Shown here: positions 34,175 through 41,486 of the stretch, piece after piece | How positions within the stretch are numbered: the stretch's first letter is position 1 | Layout: each line of letters opens with the position of its first letter | Source: Pollutimonas sp036675275 | GTDB taxonomy: Bacteria > Pseudomonadota > Gammaproteobacteria > Burkholderiales > Burkholderiaceae_B | Assembly (NCBI GenBank): GCA_036675275.1 | Contig: JAKFFG010000006.1 | Span: 1-64,000 of the forward strand | Direction: 5' to 3' | Length of the DNA stretch: 64,000 bases | The notes under the pieces: generated by a model | The model's input: only the letters and a program-made list of their open reading frames with translations | Database searches by the model: none | Told to the model about the DNA's origin: nothing | Made by a program: the position numbers and the translations under genes

Positions 34175-34435
34175 TCAAGCCACGATATGGAAGTCGATGA
34201 CGATTTCGCCAGGCTGACGTGACAGGTATTCGAACTGAATCTGGTCGCCGAAGTGGCCTTGAAGCTGCTGCAGCAACGGCAAGGGATCGTGATCGTTGCA
34301 GAAGCGCATGGTTTCGCCGGCCTGCAGTGCTGAAAGTGCGCCGAAAATGGCGGCGTGGCGGAATCGTTTTGCTACGCCGCGCGCGTCGAAGGGGTAGGCA
34401 TTTTGTGAAAGTACGGGTATGGAAGTGTCGGCCAC
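34175..34435 (-). CDS. DUF2249 family protein
   Basis: An 86-residue soluble protein. NAYPFDARGVAKRFRHAAIFGAL, GETMRFCNDHDPLPLLQQLQ and QIQFEYLSRQPGEIVIDFHI are the DUF2249 pattern, with a conserved HDP-like loop. Its function is unknown, but such genes often sit beside denitrification or haem-protein genes. The start is GTG at 34435 behind AGGAGCTTATC. It is a second, independent copy of the fold found at 26316-26654. Confidence 0.87.
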   Translation of the reverse strand: MADTSIPVLSQNAYPFDARGVAKRFRHAAIFGALSALQAGETMRFCNDHDPLPLLQQLQGHFGDQIQFEYLSRQPGEIVIDFHIVA

Positions 34436-34547
34436 GATAAGCTCCTGTTAGGGGTCCGAATTGAATAATTCAGTGCCGCCAATTATAGGAAGCGGAAGCC
34501 GAAAAACGCCTCGGAACCACATTTGGAATAAGGGCAAAGACACCGTT

Positions 34548-36827
34548 TCAAGCGGGCTTTACGTCCCACCAGGCTGGCAGTAATCGGCGTACGCGGGCCT
34601 GAGCAAAACGATCATCAATGAGATACACCACGCCGTGGTCGCTGCGGCTGCGGATTACCCGTCCGGCCGCCTGCACTACCTTCTGGATGCCGGGATAAAG
34701 ATAGGTGTAGTCGTAGCCGTTGCGTCCACCAAAAACAGCGCCCATGCGCTCGCAAAGTGCTTCATTTACCGGATTGACCTGAGGTAAACCCAATGTGGAC
34801 ACGAAGGCACCGATAAGCTTTTGGCCCGGCAGGTCTATGCCTTCGGCGAATGCACCGCCCAGTACGGCGAACCCGATACCGGCGCCGTCCACCTTGAATC
34901 GCCCCAGGAACTCGTCTTTTGCCGCTTCGTTCATGCTGCGTGCTTGCTCCCATACCGGTATTTGAGGAAAGCTCCGGGAAAATTGGTCGAGCACTTGTTG
35001 AAGATATTCAAAGCTGCTGAAGTAACTTAGGTAGTTCCCGGGCTGACCAAGATACTGGGCAGCCATCAGTTCGGCAATCGGACTCAACGATAGTGCGCGA
35101 TCCCGGTACCTTGTGGAAATCTGCGGCACGACACGTACTTGCAATTGGCTGGCCTCGAAAGGCGTTTCTACGTCCACCCAGGCGGTGTTATCGGGCAAGC
35201 CCAGCGTGTCGCGGTAAAAAATCCATGGACTCAAGGTCGCGGAAAACAGTGTAGTCGCACGGCTGGCGGCAAAGCGCGGTTCCAGGAACGGAGCGGGGAC
35301 CACATTGCGCAGGCACACCACCGAACTGACCGGCCCGGCTGTCGATGATCCGACGACGCCACGCAGACGGATATCGAAAATGGAATGCGCGCCAAAAACT
35401 TCGGCCAGCCGCAGAAAATGCAGCATGTCGAAGTGGAAACGTTGCAGAGTGCTGTTGGTGTCCTGCGGGTGCGCGGCCAGGTAGTCGGCCATGACACTGC
35501 TTGTGCGCAGCAGCGCGGCCTGGAATTTGAAGGGAATCTCGTCGTATGCCTGGTAGCTGGCAGTCTGGTCGCGCCAGGCATCGCGCCAGCTTCGGGCTAG
35601 ACTGGTCAAGGTTTTCTTCAAGGCAGGCGGCGCGGTCTGGCGAAGAACCTTCAGGTCGTATTCGTTCAGTTCGCTGCTGTACATCTTTCGGGCGCGTTCC
35701 AGCAGGTTGTGCGCCTCGTCGACGAGCACACCTATCGTCCACTGATTGTTCAACGCCAGGCTATACAGCAGAGCGGAAGCATCGAAAAAATAGTTGTAGT
35801 CGCCGACGATGACATCGCTCCAGCGGGCAAGGTCCTGGCCCAGCCAATACGGACATACCTGGTGTTGCAAGGCGATTTCGCGCAGCGTGATTTTGTCCAG
35901 GTTCCCATTCGACACAGCGGCTTGACGGGCCGCTGGAAGGCGATCGTAAAAGCCGTTGGCCAACGGGCAGGCGTCGCCGTGACAAGCCTGACCGGGGTAT
36001 TCGCAGGTCTTTTCCTTGGCGGTCAATTCCAGAATGCGCAAGCTGCCGGCAGAGCGGCTGGCATCCAATGTGGCGAGCGCATCCAGAGCGAGTTGCCGAC
36101 CCGGGGTCTTGGCGGTCAGGAAGAAAATCTTGTCCATCTGTACGCGGGGAGCGGCCTTGAGCAGCGGGAAAAGGGTGCCGACGGTCTTGCCTATGCCCGT
36201 CGAAGCCTGGGTCAACAGACACCGGTTCTGTTTGGCTGCCTTGTAAACACTCTCAGATAGCTGGCGCTGCCCGCGGCGAAATGATTCATGCGGAAAAGGC
36301 AGGGTTTCCAGTTTTTGATTGCGGCTGGATCGATGGCTGATTTCCTGTTGCGCCCAGTCCAGGAACAGCCTGCATTGCTGCTGGAAATAATCTTCCAGGT
36401 CGGTGGCCGAGTAATCCTGCACCATTGTCGTTTCCTTGCGCCGGACGATGTCGTAATAGACCAGCGCCACCTTGATCTCGGCCAGACCCTGTTTTTGGCA
36501 AAGCAGGTGGGCGTAGATCTTGGCCTGCGCCCAGTGCAAGCCGCGGTGGTTGGCCGGCATGGCATCGAGGTCGCCACGGAATGTCTTTACTTCCTCGAGC
36601 TGGTTGAGACCCGGATCGTAGCCGTCGGCACGCCCGCGCACGAGCAGATCGCAAAATTGGCCCGAAAGGCTTATTTCGGACTGATAGGCTGCCCCTCGTC
36701 CGGCACGTACGAGCGCATGGCCTTCGATTCCTTCCAGTGCAGTGGGCGAGGGTGTGAACCGCAGATCGAGGTCGCCGCGCTTGGCGGTGAACTCGCAAAG
36801 GGTGCGCACGGCGACGGTGTAACTCAT
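34548..36827 (-). CDS. PD-(D/E)xK nuclease fused to XPD/DinG-type Fe-S helicase
   Basis: A 759-residue protein. The N-terminal 110 residues show a RecB/Cas4-like nuclease pattern: H37 (GIEGHALV), D68 (RGRADGYDP), E79-V-K81 (LEEVKTF) and Q101 (WAQAKIYAHL). The helicase part has Walker A ASTGIGKT (208-215), four Fe-S cysteines (C275, C282, C287, C325), DEAH at 370-373, LFSATLSP and QAAGRVIRS. It should unwind 5'-to-3' and cut DNA in repair. The ATG at 36827 overlaps the stop of the FAN1-type gene (ATGA), so the two are coupled. Confidence 0.9.
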   Translation of the reverse strand: MSYTVAVRTLCEFTAKRGDLDLRFTPSPTALEGIEGHALVRAGRGAAYQSEISLSGQFCDLLVRGRADGYDPGLNQLEEVKTFRGDLDAMPANHRGLHWAQAKIYAHLLCQKQGLAEIKVALVYYDIVRRKETTMVQDYSATDLEDYFQQQCRLFLDWAQQEISHRSSRNQKLETLPFPHESFRRGQRQLSESVYKAAKQNRCLLTQASTGIGKTVGTLFPLLKAAPRVQMDKIFFLTAKTPGRQLALDALATLDASRSAGSLRILELTAKEKTCEYPGQACHGDACPLANGFYDRLPAARQAAVSNGNLDKITLREIALQHQVCPYWLGQDLARWSDVIVGDYNYFFDASALLYSLALNNQWTIGVLVDEAHNLLERARKMYSSELNEYDLKVLRQTAPPALKKTLTSLARSWRDAWRDQTASYQAYDEIPFKFQAALLRTSSVMADYLAAHPQDTNSTLQRFHFDMLHFLRLAEVFGAHSIFDIRLRGVVGSSTAGPVSSVVCLRNVVPAPFLEPRFAASRATTLFSATLSPWIFYRDTLGLPDNTAWVDVETPFEASQLQVRVVPQISTRYRDRALSLSPIAELMAAQYLGQPGNYLSYFSSFEYLQQVLDQFSRSFPQIPVWEQARSMNEAAKDEFLGRFKVDGAGIGFAVLGGAFAEGIDLPGQKLIGAFVSTLGLPQVNPVNEALCERMGAVFGGRNGYDYTYLYPGIQKVVQAAGRVIRSRSDHGVVYLIDDRFAQARVRRLLPAWWDVKPA

Positions 36828-38557
36828 GCAGCGCTTGCCTCGTGCTGCACATAGCACACGGATACCGGCAGACCGTGTTCATGGAAATAAGACAACCAGC
36901 GTACCTGGTTGTCTTGCAGACGGTCGCCGGGGCCTTTGACTTCTATCATTTGATAGCGCTGTTCCGCGGGCCAGAATTGGATCAAGTCGGGCAAACCCGA
37001 GCGATTGCTGCGAATGTCGTGCATCAGTCGCTTGAATGCAAGCTGCAGATGCCGGGCCGGCATGCAGGCCAGCGCCTGCTCCAATACATCGGGCGTAATG
37101 GAATCCCAGGCGACAAAAGGCGACTGGATGCCCGCCTTGCGAACGTAATTCTGCCAAATCGTGTCCCGGTATTGCCCGGATTCCAGCTGCGTCAGGCTGG
37201 AGGCAAACTGCGGCTGGCGGCGGCTATGGAAATCGGCACGCAGCAGGTCGGACGGCGCCGCCTGGAAGGGATGGAAAAAGGCGCCGGGTATGGCCGCGAA
37301 GACGGCTTCCCAGCACAGCAGCCCGAACAGGGAATTAATGAGCGCATTCTCGACATAGAAAACCGGCGCGCCGGGTGTCTGGGTTTGAAGATAATCGCGA
37401 ACCCGCTGCTCCACACGCATAGCCGGGAAAATGCCAGGCAGAAGCAGGCGAGTCTGATGCACGGGGCTGGCGCGCTTGCGGGATGGCACGGGCTTGCCGG
37501 TACGGCGCAGCAAGCGCGGCATCATCCGTGTCAGGAGCTGCTGCTCGGCTTCGCTTTCCGGTGCGCGAATGGCCGAGATGCCTATCTCCAGTGCTTCATC
37601 GTAGCGTTCTGCGCGCTCGAGCACGCGTATGCGGCGGGCGCGCGCTTGCGGATAGGAACAGGAAGCATAGCTGCTTAACGCATCGTCCCAATTGCCCAGG
37701 CGCTCATGGTAGCGGCCAATCTGAAATAGCAATTTTCCGCGTCGGGCCTCGATCCAGTCGTTGTCATGGCGGGGCGGAATGGATTCCTGAACATCTGCGA
37801 CGATTGTGGCGTTGCCTGCCGCAATACCGTCTGCGAGCCGTTCCTTGCTGCGATGCAAATGCAAATAAGCGTCCACGTCTTCACGCGACTGAAAGGCTCG
37901 CGATGTTTTGGCGAAATCGACTTTCTCGTACACGTAGCGTCCCAGGTCGGACAATACGAATTCGCTCCAGTCCTGCCGCATATTTCCGAAGAACATAAGC
38001 CGGAAGCGATCCGTCAGCATGTTGATATTTTCGCGATACACCACGTCGCGCGACAGATCTTCATTGAGGCAAGTCGTGTGCTGATCCAGGCGCAGCCATT
38101 GTGAAAACCGGAGGGTATCCGGAAAACTGGTACGCAGACATTCCAGCTGGGCCGCCTTTATTGCCGTGGTGGCCTTGCCAGCCAGTAGCCATGGCCGGAA
38201 TATCATTGTTATTTCGGCTTTGCTCAGTAGCCCGAACAGCTCTTCGAGCGCCAGCGGCGGGTCTTGATTTATCCACCCTTCGTCGACGAGCGCTTGCGCC
38301 GCCAATTTCGTGTCGCCGATCTCGGCATAGTTAAGTCGGGATGCTCGAAAGAGGTCGCCTTTGCGCATGACCATGCGCGCGAGCAATCCGCGCGCGTTAC
38401 GCGGCAGGAGGAGGTAGCGGGAAATCAGATTTTGTTCGGCAGGAAGAAGCAGGTCGCTGTAGCGCTTGTCTATCCATCGCAAGACGAACTCGAAGTTTTC
38501 CAGGTAGTACCAAGGATTTGCCAGCGCAGGGGTAGAAGGCATGATTTGAATGGGCAT
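36824..38557 (-). CDS. FAN1-type VRR-NUC nuclease
   Basis: A 577-residue protein resembling bacterial FAN1. The N-terminus (NPWYYLENFEFVLRWIDKRYSDLL) and the SAP-like and TPR-like helical middle (about 200-370) lead to a C-terminal VRR-NUC domain. There GLPDLIQFWP, YQMIEVKGPGDRLQDNQVRW supply the PD-(D/E)xK residues D, E, K and Q. FAN1 proteins cut near flaps and at interstrand crosslinks. The ATG at 38557 suits the family N-terminus, but 38542 and 38617 are possible; none has a good Shine-Dalgarno. It is first in a two-gene operon. Confidence 0.88.
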   Translation of the reverse strand: MPIQIMPSTPALANPWYYLENFEFVLRWIDKRYSDLLLPAEQNLISRYLLLPRNARGLLARMVMRKGDLFRASRLNYAEIGDTKLAAQALVDEGWINQDPPLALEELFGLLSKAEITMIFRPWLLAGKATTAIKAAQLECLRTSFPDTLRFSQWLRLDQHTTCLNEDLSRDVVYRENINMLTDRFRLMFFGNMRQDWSEFVLSDLGRYVYEKVDFAKTSRAFQSREDVDAYLHLHRSKERLADGIAAGNATIVADVQESIPPRHDNDWIEARRGKLLFQIGRYHERLGNWDDALSSYASCSYPQARARRIRVLERAERYDEALEIGISAIRAPESEAEQQLLTRMMPRLLRRTGKPVPSRKRASPVHQTRLLLPGIFPAMRVEQRVRDYLQTQTPGAPVFYVENALINSLFGLLCWEAVFAAIPGAFFHPFQAAPSDLLRADFHSRRQPQFASSLTQLESGQYRDTIWQNYVRKAGIQSPFVAWDSITPDVLEQALACMPARHLQLAFKRLMHDIRSNRSGLPDLIQFWPAEQRYQMIEVKGPGDRLQDNQVRWLSYFHEHGLPVSVCYVQHEASAA

Positions 38558-38617
38558 GACGAACGCGGAACGGAACTGGTTATATGTACAGTTTATCAGT
38601 TTGGCATCACCGTGCAT

Positions 38618-38945
38618 TTGTTACGGAAGCGACTTTAGCTTAAGGTAATGTTACCGTCGGCAGCGGCGGCAACGTTGCCCTTTGCGGCGCCACGGCTCAA
38701 GGAAGATTATGGGCAGGCCCGCGGCGCATAAGGGAAAAAGGCAGCACCCGGCGCGTTTTGTTCATTGGAATCTCACCCTGGGAATATCGGGCTCGTCACT
38801 TACATTCCGAGCGCTTACGCCTTGACCAGCGTCAATGCAAACAGATAGGCTAGTCTCAACGTAATCGCATCCATAGTGCGAGTACGTCACTGGTCGGCAC
38901 GTTGCTGTAACGCCGTGCCGTGGTTGTCAATTAAGGGAGTAAGCC
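38618..38945. other. Intergenic region before csbD
   Basis: About 330 bp without a gene. A GGTAA-TG-TTACC dyad lies at 38644-38655. A possible promoter, TTGACC (38822-38827) and TAGGCT (38846-38851) with an 18-bp spacer, is weak. The hairpin CGGCACG / CGTGCCG (38895-38901, 38914-38920) sits in the csbD leader. No RNA family is recognised. Confidence 0.4.
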
Positions 38946-39146
38946 ATGAATAAAGATACGCTCGAAGGCCAATGGAAGCAGTTGTCAGGCAAGGCAAAGG
39001 CAGCATGGGGCGACCTGACCGACGACGAACTGACCCGAGTCAATGGTAATGCCGAACAATTGGCTGGATTGATCCAGGAAAGATATGGCCGTACACGCGA
39101 AGAAGCCGAGCGCGAGGTAAACGAATTCTTCGACAAGAATCGTTAA
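38946..39146 (+). CDS. CsbD family stress protein
   Basis: A 66-residue hydrophilic protein beginning MNKDTLEGQWKQLSGKAKAAWGDLTDDEL, the full CsbD pattern, with the tail RYGRTREEAEREVNEFF. CsbD-like proteins accumulate under general stress; the biochemical role is unknown. AGGGAGTAAGCC precedes the ATG. A DUF1328 gene follows 68 bp later, a pairing common in betaproteobacteria. Confidence 0.93.
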   Translation: MNKDTLEGQWKQLSGKAKAAWGDLTDDELTRVNGNAEQLAGLIQERYGRTREEAEREVNEFFDKNR

Positions 39147-39214
39147 CAGGCCATATTTCTGAAGAAGCTATTTGCCGAATGTCGCTAGAAGACTAGAAGA
39201 AAAGGGGAAGTACT

Positions 39215-39379
39215 ATGCTTTATTATGCAGTGGTCTTTTTCATTATCGCCATAATTGCCGGTGTACTGGGTTTCGGCGGTATTGCCGCAGGTGCTGCGTC
39301 AATTGCGCAAATCCTGTTTTTCATTTTCATCGTGCTTGCTGTACTTGCCTTGTTGAGCGGCTTTTTCCGAAAAAAATAG
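39215..39379 (+). CDS. DUF1328 small membrane protein
   Basis: A 54-residue protein with two membrane helices. It starts MLYYAVVFFIIAIIAGVLGFGG and ends LLSGFFRKK, the DUF1328 (YtjA-like) pattern. AAGGGGAAG is a good ribosome-binding site. Confidence 0.92.
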   Translation: MLYYAVVFFIIAIIAGVLGFGGIAAGAASIAQILFFIFIVLAVLALLSGFFRKK

Positions 39380-39448
39380 CGTTTCAGCGGCGGGTGTAAG
39401 TCGCCGGGTCGATATTGTCCTGGCACACCAGCGGTCGATGTATGTGGT

Positions 39449-39478
39449 CCGCAAGCTTCCGGCTTGCGGGCCTTTTTG
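39449..39478 (+). terminator. Rho-independent terminator
   Basis: The stem CCGCAAGC / GCTTGCGG with a five-base loop is followed by GCC and five T. It ends the csbD-DUF1328 transcript just ahead of the FlhE-like gene. Confidence 0.85.
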
Positions 39479-39487
39479 TCGGGTCCA

Positions 39488-39934
39488 ATGAGCGTAATCG
39501 TGAAGTCAGCGGGAAATCGGATGGCAGCCATGGCCGGGTGCCTTGCCATCCTCGTCTACGGCGGAACGCTGGACGCAGGCGAGCGGGCATGGACGCAAGA
39601 CCGGGTCAGCTCAGCGATCAATCACAAGAACGTTCCCGTTGTTGTGCGCTACACGCCCAATGCTTCGGTATCCCGGGCTCCGACAGCGCGAATTACCCGC
39701 GTCCAGGCGACGCGGGCCTACAAGGGCAATGACCGGATACAGACGCTCTTGTGCTGGAACGGTACGAGCCGTTGCGTGCACTTGACGGGAGCCAGCGTCA
39801 GCACCCATGAGTTCGACGGCCTTGATGCGGGTAAGCCCATTTATTTGGTGCACACAACGCTAAGCGACAAGCCCGGCCCCATGTCCTCGCCCATATTTGT
39901 AAAGGGCAGCGTCGTGGTCTGGTACGGGCCGTAG
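39488..39934 (+). CDS. FlhE-like secreted protein
   Basis: A 148-residue protein with a signal-like hydrophobic N-terminus (MAAMAGCLAILVYGG). The mature part ends LLCWNGTSRCVHLTGASVSTHEFDGL ... PIFVKGSVVVWYGP. The paired cysteines and the SRCVxLxG-xxxTHxF pattern resemble the flagellar accessory protein FlhE. No flagellar gene is nearby, so a flagellar role is uncertain. The ATG at 39488 is chosen because earlier in-frame codons lie in the terminator. The Shine-Dalgarno is weak. Confidence 0.68.
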   Translation: MSVIVKSAGNRMAAMAGCLAILVYGGTLDAGERAWTQDRVSSAINHKNVPVVVRYTPNASVSRAPTARITRVQATRAYKGNDRIQTLLCWNGTSRCVHLTGASVSTHEFDGLDAGKPIYLVHTTLSDKPGPMSSPIFVKGSVVVWYGP

Positions 39935-39947
39935 ACGATTTTCAGCA

Positions 39948-40175
39948 TCACGGTGGCGGTAGTCTGCTTTTGCGCAGCGGATCGAGCAGTTTGCCAAGTC
40001 CATTGTGGTCGATTTCCTGCATCAACATAAGCAGGCGACCGATTTCACCGGACGGAAACCCTTCCCGCGCAAACCAGTTCAGGTAATGGCCGGGCAGGTC
40101 TGCGATGATCCTGCCCTTGTATTTGCCGTAAGGCATTTCGCGACTGACAAGAAGTTCGAGGTCTTCAGGTTTCAT
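39948..40175 (-). CDS. DUF3820 family protein
   Basis: A 75-residue protein with the DUF3820 motif MPYGKYKGRIIADLPGHYLNWFAREGFP. Members are small cytosolic proteins of unknown function. The ATG overlaps the stop of the PepSY gene by four bases, making it the last gene of the iron-uptake operon. Confidence 0.88.
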   Translation of the reverse strand: MKPEDLELLVSREMPYGKYKGRIIADLPGHYLNWFAREGFPSGEIGRLLMLMQEIDHNGLGKLLDPLRKSRLPPP

Positions 40176-41422
40176 GATGCATATTTTTGCCCGCGCAGCC
40201 GGCGCGAGCGGCGCTTGCGTTCCCAGATCACGATCCCGGTCACCGACAATACCGCAACCAGCACACCCATTATCGACATGATGATGCGCCCGGGCATGCC
40301 GAGGATGCGTCCTGAATGCAAAGGAAGCTGCAACTGCACAAATACGTCCGCGGCGGTGCCTTTCCAGGGACGGTGCTCGCCCAGCACAGTGCCGTCGTTT
40401 GCGTCGATGTAAAGATTGGACAGGCCCATACCCATTGCGCCCATTTCATTCTCCGGATCGAAGAATGAGACGTTGTAGAACGCATAGTCGCCGCCGTAGT
40501 AGATGCCTCCAGCCGAAGTTTCAAAGCCGCGGCGTTGTGCTTCGGTTTCCGCCACGCGCACGGCATCGGCAAAGCTCAGCTTGGGTTCGATATAGGTTCC
40601 GTAGGGCGCAGGAGTCTGCGTCTCATACGGTCCCGGCGTCGTCTGCGAGACCAGGGACATGACAGGATAGAAGATTTCGCGATAGAGATTCAGCGAGAAC
40701 GACGTGAAGGCAACGACCAGGATAATGCCCCAAACCCATAGCCCACCCGCACGGTGCAGGTCGAAATTGAGCTTGTAGCCGCCGGCGGACCAGCGAACCA
40801 GCCATGACGGCTTCCATCGCTGCCACCACGTTCCCGGCTTGCGGTGCCGCGGTGTGTCGTCTTTTGCATTGCGCAAGCGGCGTGGGGTGGTCAGGTACAT
40901 CGCAACGAAACTGTCGACAAGCCATACCAGAGCGACACCTCCCATCAGCCAATAGCCCCAGCGGTCTGTTCCCCAGAAGGCCGGAATATGCAGGCTGTAG
41001 TGCAGGTGCCGCAAGAATGGCATAAGACTGCGTCGCGACAGCGAAATCGCCAGCGAATCGCGGTGACCGGTGATCTGTGCGGTTACCGGATCAACGAAGA
41101 CGTTGTTGTAGTCGAGGACGTATGGGCTTCCGGTTGCCGGATCGGTCAGCGGCCGTACGAGAAACGAGGCGGCGTGTCCTTCTTCCAGCCCGAGCGAAAT
41201 ATAGCTGACTTCGACGCGGGGGTCGGCGGCCTCGACGGCTGCTGCAAGAACCATGGGATCCTGCAGCGGCCCCCGGCCGGGAGTTTCCATGATGTCGGCA
41301 TTGAGCCATTCATCGAGTTCATGGTCCCAGGAAGTGATTGCGCCGGTCAGGCCTGCAACTACGAGGAAAAGCGCGATGGTGAGACCGATCCATCGGTGAA
41401 ACAGTGTACAGAATGCCCGCAT
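40172..41422 (-). CDS. PepSY-associated membrane protein (PiuB-like)
   Basis: A 416-residue inner-membrane protein with about four helices. LFHRWIGLTIALFLVVAGLTGAITSW, HYSLHIPAFWGTDRWGYWLMGG and FDLHRAGGLWVWGIILVVAFTSFSLNLYREI carry the histidines typical of the PepSY_TM family. These proteins accompany siderophore receptors and probably reduce or process the ferri-siderophore. The ATG at 41422 (AAAGG nearby) fits the family. A start at 41485, one base after the receptor stop, is possible. It follows the TonB receptor in the same operon. Confidence 0.88.
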   Translation of the reverse strand: MRAFCTLFHRWIGLTIALFLVVAGLTGAITSWDHELDEWLNADIMETPGRGPLQDPMVLAAAVEAADPRVEVSYISLGLEEGHAASFLVRPLTDPATGSPYVLDYNNVFVDPVTAQITGHRDSLAISLSRRSLMPFLRHLHYSLHIPAFWGTDRWGYWLMGGVALVWLVDSFVAMYLTTPRRLRNAKDDTPRHRKPGTWWQRWKPSWLVRWSAGGYKLNFDLHRAGGLWVWGIILVVAFTSFSLNLYREIFYPVMSLVSQTTPGPYETQTPAPYGTYIEPKLSFADAVRVAETEAQRRGFETSAGGIYYGGDYAFYNVSFFDPENEMGAMGMGLSNLYIDANDGTVLGEHRPWKGTAADVFVQLQLPLHSGRILGMPGRIIMSIMGVLVAVLSVTGIVIWERKRRSRRLRGQKYAS

Positions 41423-41486
41423 TGTAAAAACCTTTAAAACTCTGCACCGACCGAACTCATGTAATTCGATCGGCTGTGTGTCCATA

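Noticed and set aside
34440..34475. FNR box before the second DUF2249 gene
   Set aside because: GAATTGAATAATTCAGTG is palindromic, but its half-sites and spacing do not fit TTGAT-N4-ATCAA.
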